Below are positions 42,956-51,521 of a stretch of DNA of 64,000 nucleotides, piece by piece. Position 1 is the stretch's first letter. Every line of letters begins with the position of its first letter. The translations under genes were made by a program, and so were the position numbers. Origin of the DNA: Pseudarthrobacter sp. NamE2 (GTDB lineage: Bacteria; Actinomycetota; Actinomycetes; Actinomycetales; Micrococcaceae); assembly GCF_005796205.1 (NCBI RefSeq), contig NZ_VAHN01000009.1, positions 62,001-126,000 of the forward strand, given 5' to 3'. A model generated the notes under the pieces. It searched no databases and was not told the DNA's origin. It saw only the letters and a list, made by a program, of their open reading frames with translations.

Positions 42956-44494
42956 ATGCAAGACAAGCTTTCTGCGGCAGCGCAAGGGCGCACTGCCGCT
43001 GACGCAAACGGCCACGCAGACCACCCCGACCACACGGACCACGAGGCCTGGCTCCAGCCCATCCCCGAATCCGCCCGCACCCGCAAGGTCTCCGGCCAGT
43101 TCTGGATCTGGGCCGGCGCCAACCTGGCCCCCATCAACTGGGTGCTCGGGGCACTTGGTATCCACCTTGGCCTCGGCTTCGCGGACACCGTCACCGTCCT
43201 GGTCCTCGGCAACCTGATCGGCATGCTCCTCTTCGGCTGCTTCGTTCTCCTCGGCCAGAAAACCGGCGCCACCGGCATGGTCCTGGCCCGCGCAGCCTTC
43301 GGCCGGCGCGGCAACTACCTCCCGGCCGCCATCCAGGCACTGCTGGTCATCGGCTGGTGCGCCGTCAACACCTGGATCATCCTGGACCTGGTGATGGCAC
43401 TGTTCGGCACCCTCGGCTGGGTGGACCCGAACGCGCAGAACTACGGCTGGAAGATCGCCGTCGCCACCGGCATCATGGCCGCGCAGGTGGCCATCGCCTG
43501 GTTCGGCTACAAGGCCATTGCCGCGTTCGAAAAGTGGACCGTGCCGCCCACCATCCTCATCCTGGCCGTCATGTCCGCCGTCGCCTGGTTCGGCATGGAA
43601 ATCGACTGGGCCTACGCAGGCCCTGCCGGCGCCATCCTCGAAGGCTCGGAGCGGATCGCCGCCATGAGCGCCGTGATGACCGCCATCGGCATCGGCTGGG
43701 GCATCACCTGGTTCACCTACGCCGCGGATTACTCACGCTTCGTCAGCACCTCGGTCCCGCGGAAGAAGGTCTACCTGGCCTCGGTCCTGGGCCAGTTCAT
43801 TCCCGTGGTCTGGCTGGGCATCCTCGGCGCCAGCCTTGCAACGAACAGCGGCGAGGTTGACCCCGGCAAGCTGATCGTGCAGAACTTCGGTGTCCTCGCC
43901 CTGCCGGTGCTGCTCATGGTCCTGCACGGCCCCATCGCCACCAACATCCTGAACATCTACACGTTCTCCGTCGCTACCCAGGCGCTGGACATCTCCATCA
44001 ACCGCCGCAAGCTGAACCTGTTCGTCGGCGTCTTCTCGCTCGCCGCCGTCGTATTCTTCATCTTCCAGGAGGACTTCGCGGCTGTCCTGGACGCCTGGCT
44101 GATCGGCCTGGTGGCCTGGGTGGCCGCTTGGGGCGGGGTCATGCTGGTGCACTACTTCTGGCTGGAAAAGCGCTGGCCCGGCGATCCGCAGCGGCTGTTC
44201 GACGGCGTCGGCACCGCCCGGCTTCCCGGCGTCAACTGGGCGGGCGTCACCTCCCTCCTGGCCGGCATCTTCGCCACCTGGCTGTTTATGTACGGCCTGA
44301 TTCCCGTCATGCAGGGCCCCATCGCCGTGGCCCTGGGCGGCTGGGACCTGTCCTGGCTGGCAGGCGGCCTGACCAGCGCCGGCGTCTACGCGGTCCTTGG
44401 CCCGCGCGCCCACATCCGGTACGTCGGCTCCAAGAACCGTGTTGCCGCGCAGCCTGAAGGCTCCGGCACCACCACGGTCATCCCGGTCCTCTAA
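42956..44494 (+). CDS. NCS1 nucleobase/hydantoin permease
   Basis: A 512-residue, twelve-span purine/cytosine/hydantoin transporter. Features: FWIWAGANLAPINWVLGALG in TM1, WCAVNTWIILDLVMALFG, and WGITWFTYAADYSRFVSTSV. The N-terminal 33 residues are hydrophilic and His/Asp-rich. GGAGG precedes the ATG by 6 bases. A cytosine-permease-like Asn/Trp set lines the substrate site in this family, but the substrate cannot be fixed by eye. Context with PucR and a PuuE-like enzyme favours allantoin, hydantoin or a purine. Confidence 0.9.
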   Translation: MQDKLSAAAQGRTAADANGHADHPDHTDHEAWLQPIPESARTRKVSGQFWIWAGANLAPINWVLGALGIHLGLGFADTVTVLVLGNLIGMLLFGCFVLLGQKTGATGMVLARAAFGRRGNYLPAAIQALLVIGWCAVNTWIILDLVMALFGTLGWVDPNAQNYGWKIAVATGIMAAQVAIAWFGYKAIAAFEKWTVPPTILILAVMSAVAWFGMEIDWAYAGPAGAILEGSERIAAMSAVMTAIGIGWGITWFTYAADYSRFVSTSVPRKKVYLASVLGQFIPVVWLGILGASLATNSGEVDPGKLIVQNFGVLALPVLLMVLHGPIATNILNIYTFSVATQALDISINRRKLNLFVGVFSLAAVVFFIFQEDFAAVLDAWLIGLVAWVAAWGGVMLVHYFWLEKRWPGDPQRLFDGVGTARLPGVNWAGVTSLLAGIFATWLFMYGLIPVMQGPIAVALGGWDLSWLAGGLTSAGVYAVLGPRAHIRYVGSKNRVAAQPEGSGTTTVIPVL

Positions 44495-44516
44495 CCCCTT
44501 CCTTCCACTCACTCCA

Positions 44517-44540
44517 GGCGGGCGCCCCGAGGCGCCCGCC
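44517..44540 (+). terminator. Intercistronic hairpin between permease and deacetylase
   Basis: GGCGGGCGCC and GGCGCCCGCC form a perfect 10-bp stem around CCGA, followed at once by the ribosome site GAAAGGA of the next gene. No T-run, so it may stabilise or modulate rather than end the transcript. Confidence 0.6.
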
Positions 44541-44554
44541 GAAAGGACTTTCCT

Positions 44555-45502
44555 GTGAACCAGCCCGCCATCGCTGACCTCCTGCACCCCATCATCTGGC
44601 CCCATGGCTACAAGGCAGCCGCATCCTTTACCTTCGACGTGGACGCGGAATCCTGCACCATCGCGCACGATGCCGCCAGCACGCGGCGGATGTCGCTGAT
44701 GACGCACCAGTCCTACGGCCCCAGGGTGGCCGTGCCGCGGCTGCTGAAGATCCTGGAGCGCCAGGACATCCAGGCCACCTTCTTCATCCCGGGCTTCACT
44801 GCCGAGTCCTATCCCGATGTGGTCCGCCGGATCGTGGACGGCGGGCACGAGGTGGCGCACCACGGTTACCTGCACGAGCCGATGCAGGGCATCGGCGCCG
44901 CCACCGAGGCCAGCTACATTGACCGCGGGCTGGAGGCCCTGGCAAAGGTGGCCGGCGTCCGCCCGGTGGGCTACCGGGCACCGTGGTGGGAGCTGAACTG
45001 GCATTCGCCGGGGCTGCTGGCGGACCGCGGCTTCCTCTACGACTCGAGCCTGCTCGACGGCGACGCCCCCTACCGCTTCGCAGTGGCCGCCGATGACCCG
45101 CGGGACATCGTTGAGATCCCGGTGGACTGGACCCTGGATGACTGGGAGCAGTACGCGTTCTACCCCGGCGTGACCGGCAGCGGCGTCATTGAGAGCCCGG
45201 CGAAGGTGCTGGAGATGTGGACCTTGGAGGCCGAGGCGCACCATTCCCAGGGCAGCTGCTTCGTCCTGACCAACCACCCGTTCATCTCCGGCCGGCCGTC
45301 CAAGGCGGTCGCCCTGGAGCAGCTGATCGAGCGGGTGAAGGGCATGGACGGCATGTGGGTCACCACCATGGAGCACATCGCGCAGCACATCAAAGCCACT
45401 GCCACGGAGATCCACACGCATGCCCGGATCGAGGTGCCCTCATTCCCGGGCGCCGGTGCCCGGTTTGAGCCCGCGCAGGTGCGCGAGGGCGCGCTGAAGT
45501 AG
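44555..45502 (+). CDS. Polysaccharide-deacetylase-fold hydrolase, PuuE/allantoinase-like
   Basis: A 315-residue NodB-fold protein. AASFTFDVDAESCTIAHDAA gives the first Asp pair, HEVAHHGYLHEPMQGIG the H-x3-H metal motif and RPVGYRAPWWELNWHSPGLL the conserved R-x-P. No signal peptide is present, so it acts in the cytosol and not on cell wall. Cytosolic members include PuuE (non-metal allantoinase) and amidases of cyclic ureides. GTG start with AAAGGA 7 bases before, in an operon with the NCS1 permease and divergent from PucR: a ureide or hydantoin amidohydrolase is inferred. Confidence 0.82.
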   Translation: MNQPAIADLLHPIIWPHGYKAAASFTFDVDAESCTIAHDAASTRRMSLMTHQSYGPRVAVPRLLKILERQDIQATFFIPGFTAESYPDVVRRIVDGGHEVAHHGYLHEPMQGIGAATEASYIDRGLEALAKVAGVRPVGYRAPWWELNWHSPGLLADRGFLYDSSLLDGDAPYRFAVAADDPRDIVEIPVDWTLDDWEQYAFYPGVTGSGVIESPAKVLEMWTLEAEAHHSQGSCFVLTNHPFISGRPSKAVALEQLIERVKGMDGMWVTTMEHIAQHIKATATEIHTHARIEVPSFPGAGARFEPAQVREGALK

Positions 45503-45517
45503 CCCGATACATGGCAG

Positions 45518-45551
45518 GCGGACGACGGAGGGGGGTCCCGCCGTCGTCCGC
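45518..45551. terminator. Hairpin family copy 8
   Basis: GCGGACGACGGAGGG pairs with 45537-45551 (14 of 15), loop GGGT, behind the deacetylase-like gene. Confidence 0.75.
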
Positions 45552-45579
45552 TTCTGCTGTGCTCCGGTACCCTGTTGGA

Positions 45580-46398
45580 ATGGTTCGGCGAATGGCTGAT
45601 TACGGCGCGGAAGGCATCCTGCTTGCCGGGGCCGGACGGGCCCTGCTGCTGCAGCTCGCCGACCCGGCGGTGGGCCGGGGAGTGCATGAGCACAGCACTT
45701 ACGCTGGCCGGACGATCAATCGGCTTATGGGGACGCTGACCTACGTCTACGCCGTCGTCTACGGTACCGAGGAACAAGTGAAGGCGGTCCGGCGGAAGGT
45801 GAACCGGGCGCACGTGCCGGTCCGCAGGGGCGACAACGACACAACGCCCGGCTACAACGCCTACGATCCTCAGCTGCAGCTGTGGGTGGTGGCCACGCTC
45901 TACGACACCGCCGTCACCATCATCGAGAAGATTTACGGTCCGCTCGACGACGAGTCCGCCGATGCAATGTACCGGGACTATGCCCGGATCGGGACCGTCC
46001 TGCAGCTTCCGCCGGGGCTGTGGCCCGAGGACCGGGCCGCGTTCCGCCGCTACTGGGACGGGCGCATCGCCACGCTGCGGGCGGAGGACGAAGGAGTGCT
46101 CGTGGGCCGCGGACTGCTCTACCCCAAGCACACGGCACTCTGGTACCGCGTTATCATCCCGCCGGCCCGGTTCCTGACCGCCGGGTTCCTTCCGGAGCAG
46201 CTGCGGAAGGACTTCGGCCTGCCGTGGAACGAACGCCGGCAGCGCCGCTTCGACCGCACATTGCGGGTCCTGGCCGTCGTGTACCCCAAACTGCCGCGGG
46301 CCATCCGCCACTGGTTCAAGGATTACTGCCTCAGCGAGCTCGACAAGGAGCTCCGCGAGAACCGCGAACCGGTCCGGCGGAGAGCCAGTCTCCCTTAA
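45580..46398 (+). CDS. DUF2236 / MpaB-like oxygenase-fold protein
   Basis: A 272-residue DUF2236 protein (rubber oxygenase/MpaB superfamily). It has LAGAGRALLLQLADPAVGRG, then VHEHSTYAGRTINRLMGTLT, and AYDPQLQLWVVATLYDT with the conserved polar residues of the family (R, H, and W-V-x-x-T-x-x-D). PLDDESADAMYRDYARIG follows. Some relatives bind heme b and oxidise organic substrates, but this function is not shown for most. The ATG at 45580 has TACCCT 6 bases upstream and no ribosome site, so a leaderless mRNA is likely. Confidence 0.85.
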   Translation: MVRRMADYGAEGILLAGAGRALLLQLADPAVGRGVHEHSTYAGRTINRLMGTLTYVYAVVYGTEEQVKAVRRKVNRAHVPVRRGDNDTTPGYNAYDPQLQLWVVATLYDTAVTIIEKIYGPLDDESADAMYRDYARIGTVLQLPPGLWPEDRAAFRRYWDGRIATLRAEDEGVLVGRGLLYPKHTALWYRVIIPPARFLTAGFLPEQLRKDFGLPWNERRQRRFDRTLRVLAVVYPKLPRAIRHWFKDYCLSELDKELRENREPVRRRASLP

Positions 46399-46405
46399 CC
46401 CAACG

Positions 46406-46468
46406 GAGTTTTTGTCCAGATATGCAGGCTTCCGGGCACTTTTGCCCTGCATATCTGGACAAAAACTC
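46406..46468. terminator. Bidirectional terminator with 23-bp perfect stem
   Basis: The arms 46406-46428 and 46446-46468 are perfectly complementary, loop 17 bases, with five T on each strand inside the outer stem (GAGTTTTTG ... CAAAAACTC). It lies between the convergent DUF2236 and UspA genes. Unusually long and unlike the other hairpins here. Confidence 0.85.
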
Positions 46469-46486
46469 GAGGGGGTTAGTTGGGGA

Positions 46487-46909
46487 CTACTCGTCGTAGG
46501 TGTTGGCGATGTAGACGTCGCAGGGGGCGTTATGCGCCACGCTGTTGGCAACGCTGCCCAGGAGCCGGCCGATGCCGCGCATCCTGCGGTTCCCCACCAC
46601 GATCAGCCGGGCATCCAGGCGGATGGCTTCCTTGATCAGGGAGTCGGCCGGCTTGCCGCGGGCGGCGAAGTGCGTGACTTCCACATTCGGCTTCGACGCT
46701 GCCAGTGACTCGGCGACATGCTGGGCGCTGTCCGCGCTGTAGACCGTCACCTGGTCCGAGCCCACGCCGAAAGTCTCGGCATTCTCGGCCTCGAAGGCCG
46801 TCACCACGTGCAGCGAGGCGCCCAGCGACTCCGCCAGGCCGAGGGCAACTTCCGCGGCTTTCCGGGCTGATGCGCTGGCGTCCACGCCTACGACAACTAC
46901 TCCGCTCAT
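46487..46909 (-). CDS. Universal stress protein, UspA family
   Basis: A 140-residue single-domain UspA protein. SGVVVVGVDASASARKAAEV opens the fold and ARLIVVGNRRMRGIGRLLGS carries the ATP-binding G-x2-G-x9-G(S) motif, followed by VANSVAHNAPCDVYIANT. ATG at 46909 has AAGGA 7 bases upstream; the frame beyond is non-coding. Probably a small ATP-binding stress regulator. Confidence 0.92.
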   Translation of the reverse strand: MSGVVVVGVDASASARKAAEVALGLAESLGASLHVVTAFEAENAETFGVGSDQVTVYSADSAQHVAESLAASKPNVEVTHFAARGKPADSLIKEAIRLDARLIVVGNRRMRGIGRLLGSVANSVAHNAPCDVYIANTYDE

Positions 46910-47004
46910 CCTGCAATCCTTCCGTCTTGGCTTAGCGTCCACCCGCCAGTCTAGGAAAGTTTGGGGTCCAGGTCCCGGACCACGCGCCGCTTTAGAGGGA
47001 GCGG

Positions 47005-47030
47005 GCGACGGCGGGAGGTCCCGCCGTCGT
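47005..47030. repeat. Hairpin family copy 9, between divergent genes
   Basis: GCGACGGCGGG/CCCGCCGTCGT with AGGT loop. It lies upstream of both the UspA gene and the sugar dehydrogenase gene, so neither transcript would end here; either an antisense/long 5' transcript is stopped, or the hairpin is a repeat element that spreads. Confidence 0.7.
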
Positions 47031-47104
47031 CTCAACACCGGACGATAACGTGGCTTGAAAGTGCGGGAAGATGATTCGAAGGACGGCAATGGAGGGGGAA
47101 ACAC

Positions 47105-48247
47105 GTGCGTGGACCGGTTCTTGCAGCAGCTGCCATCGGGGCAACAATCCTGCTGGCGGGCTGCACCGCCGACCCGGCCCCCGAACCCTCGTCCAGCGGC
47201 TCCCCTTCCGCAACGCAGCCGGCGCCCACTGCGTCAGCCCCGGCAACGTCCGCTCCTGCCGCTGAACCATCGCCGACCGTTGCAGCCACCATCGCCGGAA
47301 CGCCCCGGCAAGTCGCGGCGGACCTGGACGCGCCGTGGTCCGTGGTCTTCCGCGACGGGGTTCCGCTGGTGAGCGAGCGGAACAGCGGGCAGATCCTTGA
47401 GCTCGCCCCGGACGGCTCCTCCCGGTCCATCGGCACAGTACAAGGTGTGGCAGCCCGCGGGGAATCCGGGCTCCTGGGCCTGGCGGCAGGCACAGACGGG
47501 GACCTCTACGTCTATTCCACCGGGCAGGACGGCAACCGCGTCCAACGCTATTCCGTCGCCGGCGCCCAGGGTTCCCTGTCGCTGGGAGACCCGGAAACCC
47601 TCCTTGACCGCATCCCGTCAGCGAGTATCCACGACGGCGGCCGGATCGCCTTTGGTCCCGACGGCATGCTGTACGTGACGGCCGGGGACGCAAGCCGGCG
47701 CGACAGTGCGCAGGACCGGGAATCGCTGGCGGGCAAGATCCTGCGCATGACTCCCGACGGTGAAGTGCCCGCCGACAACCCGTTCCCGGGATCGCTTGTC
47801 TACAGCTACGGGCACCGCAACCCGCAGGGCCTGGCCTGGGCGGACGACGGCACCATGTTCGCCACCGAGTTCGGCCAGAACACGTGGGACGAGCTCAACA
47901 TCATTGAAGCCGGCGCCAACTACGGCTGGCCCACGGTGGAAGGGATTTCGGGCCGGGAAGGGTTCGTGGATCCCGTGCAGCAGTGGCAGCCGGGCGGAGC
48001 AAGTCCCAGCGGCATGGCCCATGCCGGCGGCACGCTGTTCATCGCCAACCTGCGCGGGCAGGTACTGCGGTCCGTCCCGGTGTCCGATCCCTCAACATCC
48101 ACCGAGCACTACAACCGGGAGTACGGCCGCATCCGGGATGTAACAGTGTCACCGGACGGCAGGCTGTGGTTCCTGACCAACAACACGGACGGCCGCGGCG
48201 ACCCCGAGCCAGGCGACGACCGGATCCTCGAGGTCCCCCTGGGATAG
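47105..48247 (+). CDS. PQQ-type glucose/sorbosone dehydrogenase-like lipoprotein
   Basis: A 380-residue surface lipoprotein with a six-bladed beta-propeller. The signal is GPVLAAAAIGATILLAG with Cys at about 20, then a Ser/Pro/Ala-rich linker to residue 65. Catalytic-site motifs of soluble PQQ sugar dehydrogenases follow: RGESGLLGLAAG, IHDGGRIAFGPDGMLYVTAG, YSYGHRNPQGLAWADDG, EFGQNTWDELNIIEAGANYG. The His in GHRNPQ and the metal loop are retained. GTG start with GGAGGGG upstream. Oxidises aldoses outside the membrane if PQQ is available (inference). Confidence 0.88.
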   Translation: MRGPVLAAAAIGATILLAGCTADPAPEPSSSGSPSATQPAPTASAPATSAPAAEPSPTVAATIAGTPRQVAADLDAPWSVVFRDGVPLVSERNSGQILELAPDGSSRSIGTVQGVAARGESGLLGLAAGTDGDLYVYSTGQDGNRVQRYSVAGAQGSLSLGDPETLLDRIPSASIHDGGRIAFGPDGMLYVTAGDASRRDSAQDRESLAGKILRMTPDGEVPADNPFPGSLVYSYGHRNPQGLAWADDGTMFATEFGQNTWDELNIIEAGANYGWPTVEGISGREGFVDPVQQWQPGGASPSGMAHAGGTLFIANLRGQVLRSVPVSDPSTSTEHYNREYGRIRDVTVSPDGRLWFLTNNTDGRGDPEPGDDRILEVPLG

Positions 48248-48256
48248 GCCCGTGGT

Positions 48257-49141
48257 TTAGCCCCGCGTGCCCGCCAGGGCCAGCTCCACGATGTTCTCGG
48301 TGGCAGCCCAGGACGCGAGGAGCTTGAGCGATTCCTCGGTGGGGCTGCCGGGGGTCGGCGGAAAAACCGTCAGGGAATGGCCAGGGTCCTCCTCCAGCCC
48401 CAGGACCTGGTAATTCAGCTCGAGGAGCCCCACCACCGGGTGGCGGAAGACCTTGGTCCCCGCGTAGTGCCGCCGGACGTTGTGCGCCGCCCAGAGGGTC
48501 CGGAAATCGTCACTGCGCATCGACAGCTCGCCGATGAGTTCGGCGATGCCCTTGTCGTGGGGGTTGCGGCCAGCCTCACGGCGGAGGATGGCCACGTTGG
48601 TGTTCGCGGCGCGTTCCCACTCTGTGTAGAAGTTGTGCGCGCGGGGATCCAGGAAGATGAAACGCGAATGGTTGGCCGGGCGGGCCGGTCCGCGGTACAT
48701 GTCCGAATACAGGGCGTAGCCCAGGGTGTTGGCGGCCACAATGTCCATCCGGTTGTTCCCGATGAAGGCGGGCGCGCCGGTAATAGTGTCCAGGAGGTAC
48801 TGGAGCTCGGGGCGTACACGTGTGGCGGCGGGAGTTGCCGTCCGCTTCCTGCCGGAGGTGTTGGCTGCCCGCGCCAGGTCGTAGAGGTGGTCATGCTCCG
48901 CGCGGTCCAGCTCCAGCGCCCGCGCGATAGCGTCCAGTACGCTGTCCGAAACACCGGAAAGGTTCCCGCGTTCCAGCCGCGTGTAGTAGTCAACGCTGAC
49001 GCCGGCCAGCCGGGCCACCTCTTCACGGCGCAGCCCGGGCACCCGGCGCCGGCCGCCGTACGGCTCCAGCCCGGCCTGCTCCGGTGTGATGCGGCCGCGG
49101 CGGGTGGAGAGGAACTGCCGTATCTCGGCTCGGTTATCCAT
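48257..49141 (-). CDS. XRE-family regulator with MmyB-like ligand domain
   Basis: A 294-residue regulator. HTH: RRVPGLRREEVARLAGVSVD, then YYTRLERGNLSGVSDSVLDA. After a linker, the MmyB-like PAS-type domain follows (LQYLLDTITGAPAFIGNNRM; AANTLGYALYSDMYRG; ARHNFYTEWERAANTNVAIL-like stretch). ATG at 49141 (MDNRAEI) is chosen. This class usually controls an adjacent divergent oxidoreductase, matching the alcohol dehydrogenase at 49295. Confidence 0.9.
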   Translation of the reverse strand: MDNRAEIRQFLSTRRGRITPEQAGLEPYGGRRRVPGLRREEVARLAGVSVDYYTRLERGNLSGVSDSVLDAIARALELDRAEHDHLYDLARAANTSGRKRTATPAATRVRPELQYLLDTITGAPAFIGNNRMDIVAANTLGYALYSDMYRGPARPANHSRFIFLDPRAHNFYTEWERAANTNVAILRREAGRNPHDKGIAELIGELSMRSDDFRTLWAAHNVRRHYAGTKVFRHPVVGLLELNYQVLGLEEDPGHSLTVFPPTPGSPTEESLKLLASWAATENIVELALAGTRG

Positions 49142-49294
49142 AGGAAAAACGTTACGACGGATCGCAGAAGCCAAGGGTGGTACTGCCAGAACCAGTTACA
49201 ACAGGGCCACCGCTAGCGGCATGAACGCCGGTTTTGCGGGGTTTACCTCCCGGTAGCATTTCTAGTGACCCCCAAAGAGATCCACAGGAGAACC

Positions 49295-50335
49295 ATGACC
49301 ACCGTCAAGGCTTATGCATCCCCGTCAGCAACCGAGGACCTCGTCTCCACCACCATCGAGCGCCGCGAAGTGGGCCCGCACGATGTCCTGATCGAGATCA
49401 AGTACGCCGGCATCTGCCACTCGGACATCCACACTGTCCGCGGCGACTGGGGCCCGCAGCAGTACCCGCTGGTGCCCGGCCACGAGATCGCCGGCATCGT
49501 CACCGAGGTTGGCTCCGAGGTGACAAAGCACAAGGTGGGCGACCGCGTGGGCGTCGGCTGCATGGTCAACTCCTGCCGCGAGTGCGCCAACTGCCTGAAG
49601 GGCGACGAGCAGTACTGCGTCAAGGGCATGGTGGGCACCTACGGTGCGGTTGACCGCGACGGCACCATCACCCAGGGTGGCTACTCCACCCACGTTGTGG
49701 TCACCGAGCACTTCGTGCTCAGCATCCCGGAGGGCCTCGAGCTCGACGTCGCCGCGCCGCTGCTGTGCGCCGGCATCACCACCTATTCCCCGCTGCGCCG
49801 CTGGGGTGCCGGTGCCGGCAAGAAGGTGGCCGTCATCGGCCTCGGCGGGCTGGGCCACATGGCAGTCAAGCTCGCCGCTGCCATGGGCGCCGAGGTGACC
49901 GTCCTGTCCCAGTCCCTGAAGAAGCAGGAGGACGGGCTGCGCCTGGGTGCCACCAGCTACTACGCCACCAGCGACCCGGGCACCTTCGAGCAGCTCGCCG
50001 GGCACTTCGACCTGATCATTAACACGGTGAGCGCCTCGATCGACATCAGCTCTCACCTGCAGCTGCTGACCGTCGACGGCGCCCTGGTCAACGTCGGTGC
50101 CCCCGCCGAGCCGCTGCCCGTCAACGCCTTCGCGCTGATCGGCGGCCGCCGCTCGTTCGCAGGCTCCATGATCGGCGGCATCCCCGAAACGCAGGAAATG
50201 CTGGACTTCTGCGCCGGGCACGGCATCGGAGCCGAGATCGAGGTGATCCCGGCCGAGAAGATCAATGATGCATACGAACGTGTCCTGGCATCGGACGTCC
50301 GCTACCGCTTCGTGATCGACACCGCCACCCTCTAA
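49295..50335 (+). CDS. Zinc-dependent NADP alcohol dehydrogenase (YahK/CAD type)
   Basis: A 346-residue medium-chain dehydrogenase. Catalytic zinc ligands Cys41 and His63-Glu64 ([20 protein letters not shown]), structural zinc cysteines 94, 97, 100, 108 ([15 protein letters not shown]) and Rossmann [19 protein letters not shown]. Close in style to YahK and cinnamyl alcohol dehydrogenases that reduce aldehydes. AGGAG precedes ATG 49295 by 6 bases. Divergent from the XRE/MmyB-like regulator, which is the likely repressor. Hairpin copy 10 follows. Confidence 0.93.
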   Translation: MTTVKAYASPSATEDLVSTTIERREVGPHDVLIEIKYAGICHSDIHTVRGDWGPQQYPLVPGHEIAGIVTEVGSEVTKHKVGDRVGVGCMVNSCRECANCLKGDEQYCVKGMVGTYGAVDRDGTITQGGYSTHVVVTEHFVLSIPEGLELDVAAPLLCAGITTYSPLRRWGAGAGKKVAVIGLGGLGHMAVKLAAAMGAEVTVLSQSLKKQEDGLRLGATSYYATSDPGTFEQLAGHFDLIINTVSASIDISSHLQLLTVDGALVNVGAPAEPLPVNAFALIGGRRSFAGSMIGGIPETQEMLDFCAGHGIGAEIEVIPAEKINDAYERVLASDVRYRFVIDTATL

Positions 50336-50350
50336 CCCGGGAACCGCGCA

Positions 50351-50386
50351 ACGGCGGGCAGCCACCGGAAGGTGGCTGCCCGCCGT
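50351..50386. terminator. Hairpin family copy 10, extended perfect 16-bp stem
   Basis: ACGGCGGGCAGCCACC pairs perfectly with 50371-50386 around GGAA (a stable tetraloop). It shares only the outer ACGGCGGG/CCCGCCGT part with the other copies. Confidence 0.8.
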
Positions 50387-50528
50387 CGTGCTTTAACCGC
50401 AAAGTCCTTTTGTTATGCGCCGCAACGGTTCAGCGCCAATCGAGGCACTTCAGGTTCCACGCGGCCAGGTGTTTCCCACAATTGAAGGACAAGTTTTTCG
50501 TACCCCATTTTTCGTACCGGAGGATGTG

Positions 50529-51296
50529 ATGGAAAGGTCCCGCGGGCTGGTTCCCGCAATGGTTTTGGTCGCCGTGGTTGCTGGTGGATGCGGCGGCCCG
50601 CAGCCGTCGCCGCCGATCTCGACGGCGACAGTATCCGGCACGCCGACCCTCATCAGTGTGCCGCCCACGACGCCGGTGAAAGCTCCGCCGTCGGCCCCGC
50701 CCACGGCCGCGGCGACCGCGGAACCCTCGCCCACGTCACCGAAGGGCTCGCTGAAGACCTTTACGACGGCGGACGGACAGCTGGCGTTCGACCTTCCCGC
50801 CGCGTGGAAGGTGCGGGATCCGGCCGGGGAGCTGCCCGAGGGCGGCGGCGCCTTCGCGGAGGTCACCAACGAGGCGGGAAGGCCGCTGGCCACCCTGCGG
50901 ACCAACATGGCCACGGGCTCAACCTGCACCGAGAAGTACCCGTACATGGAGTTTGAATCGCAGCAGCTGCCGGCCCTGGCACAGAACGGCGACGTTCCGC
51001 GCTTTGTCTTTGAAACCCGCGGCAACGCCACGGCTCCCGGCCCGGCTGACACCCCGGCGGCCGCCTACGGCATCACTTCAGTCCCCGCGCCCGAGGGGGA
51101 GACCGCCTGCCCCATCTTCCACTTCTTCACGTGGCCGCCCACCGCTGCCATGTTCGGCGCCTTCTACAACCCGGACAACAACAGGACTCCGGGCGCCGAA
51201 GGACTGCCCTACCTGGAACAGGCCCGGAAGTACATGGACACCACCGAGTACCAGGACATCCGGCGGATGATTACCTCGCTCCGGCCCGCAGGCTAG
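50529..51296 (+). CDS. Secreted lipoprotein, function unknown
   Basis: A 255-residue lipoprotein. Signal RSRGLVPAMVLVAVVAGG with Cys at about 22, followed by a long Pro/Ser/Thr/Ala linker (to about 75) and a globular part beginning LKTFTTADGQLAFDLPAAWK, similar in style to surface domains that follow such linkers in actinobacteria. ATG at 50529 has GGAGG 5 bases before; the upstream frame has no signal peptide. No known motif. Confidence 0.8.
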   Translation: MERSRGLVPAMVLVAVVAGGCGGPQPSPPISTATVSGTPTLISVPPTTPVKAPPSAPPTAAATAEPSPTSPKGSLKTFTTADGQLAFDLPAAWKVRDPAGELPEGGGAFAEVTNEAGRPLATLRTNMATGSTCTEKYPYMEFESQQLPALAQNGDVPRFVFETRGNATAPGPADTPAAAYGITSVPAPEGETACPIFHFFTWPPTAAMFGAFYNPDNNRTPGAEGLPYLEQARKYMDTTEYQDIRRMITSLRPAG

Positions 51297-51334
51297 GACC
51301 CCATCCGGCCGCAGAACCGCAACGAATTCCTGTC

Positions 51335-51514
51335 ATGAACTACTACACCCCGGCGGCGCAGGAAAGAGCCCGGGACGCCGCCTATGACGCAGTGGAAAAG
51401 GTGCTGGACGGCATGTTCGCACCGCTCAGCCGGCACGCGTTGAACGCACGCTGGAAGCAGGCCTGCGAGGCGATGGCGAAATACCTCGAAGCGCAGGACA
51501 ACGGCGAGGAGTAG
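51335..51514 (+). CDS. Small helical protein (59 aa)
   Basis: MNYYTPAAQERARDAAYDAV followed by EKVLDGMFAPLSRHALNARW and a helical end. A short, amphipathic, mostly helical soluble protein with coding-like codon use, 38 bases after the lipoprotein gene. No family recognised and no ribosome site is obvious. It converges on the acetyltransferase gene by 7 bases. Confidence 0.55.
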   Translation: MNYYTPAAQERARDAAYDAVEKVLDGMFAPLSRHALNARWKQACEAMAKYLEAQDNGEE

Positions 51515-51521
51515 GGCTGCC

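Noticed and set aside
43733..45421. A 562-codon minus-strand open frame opposite the NCS1 permease
   Set aside because: Antisense shadow; the permease has twelve convincing membrane segments.
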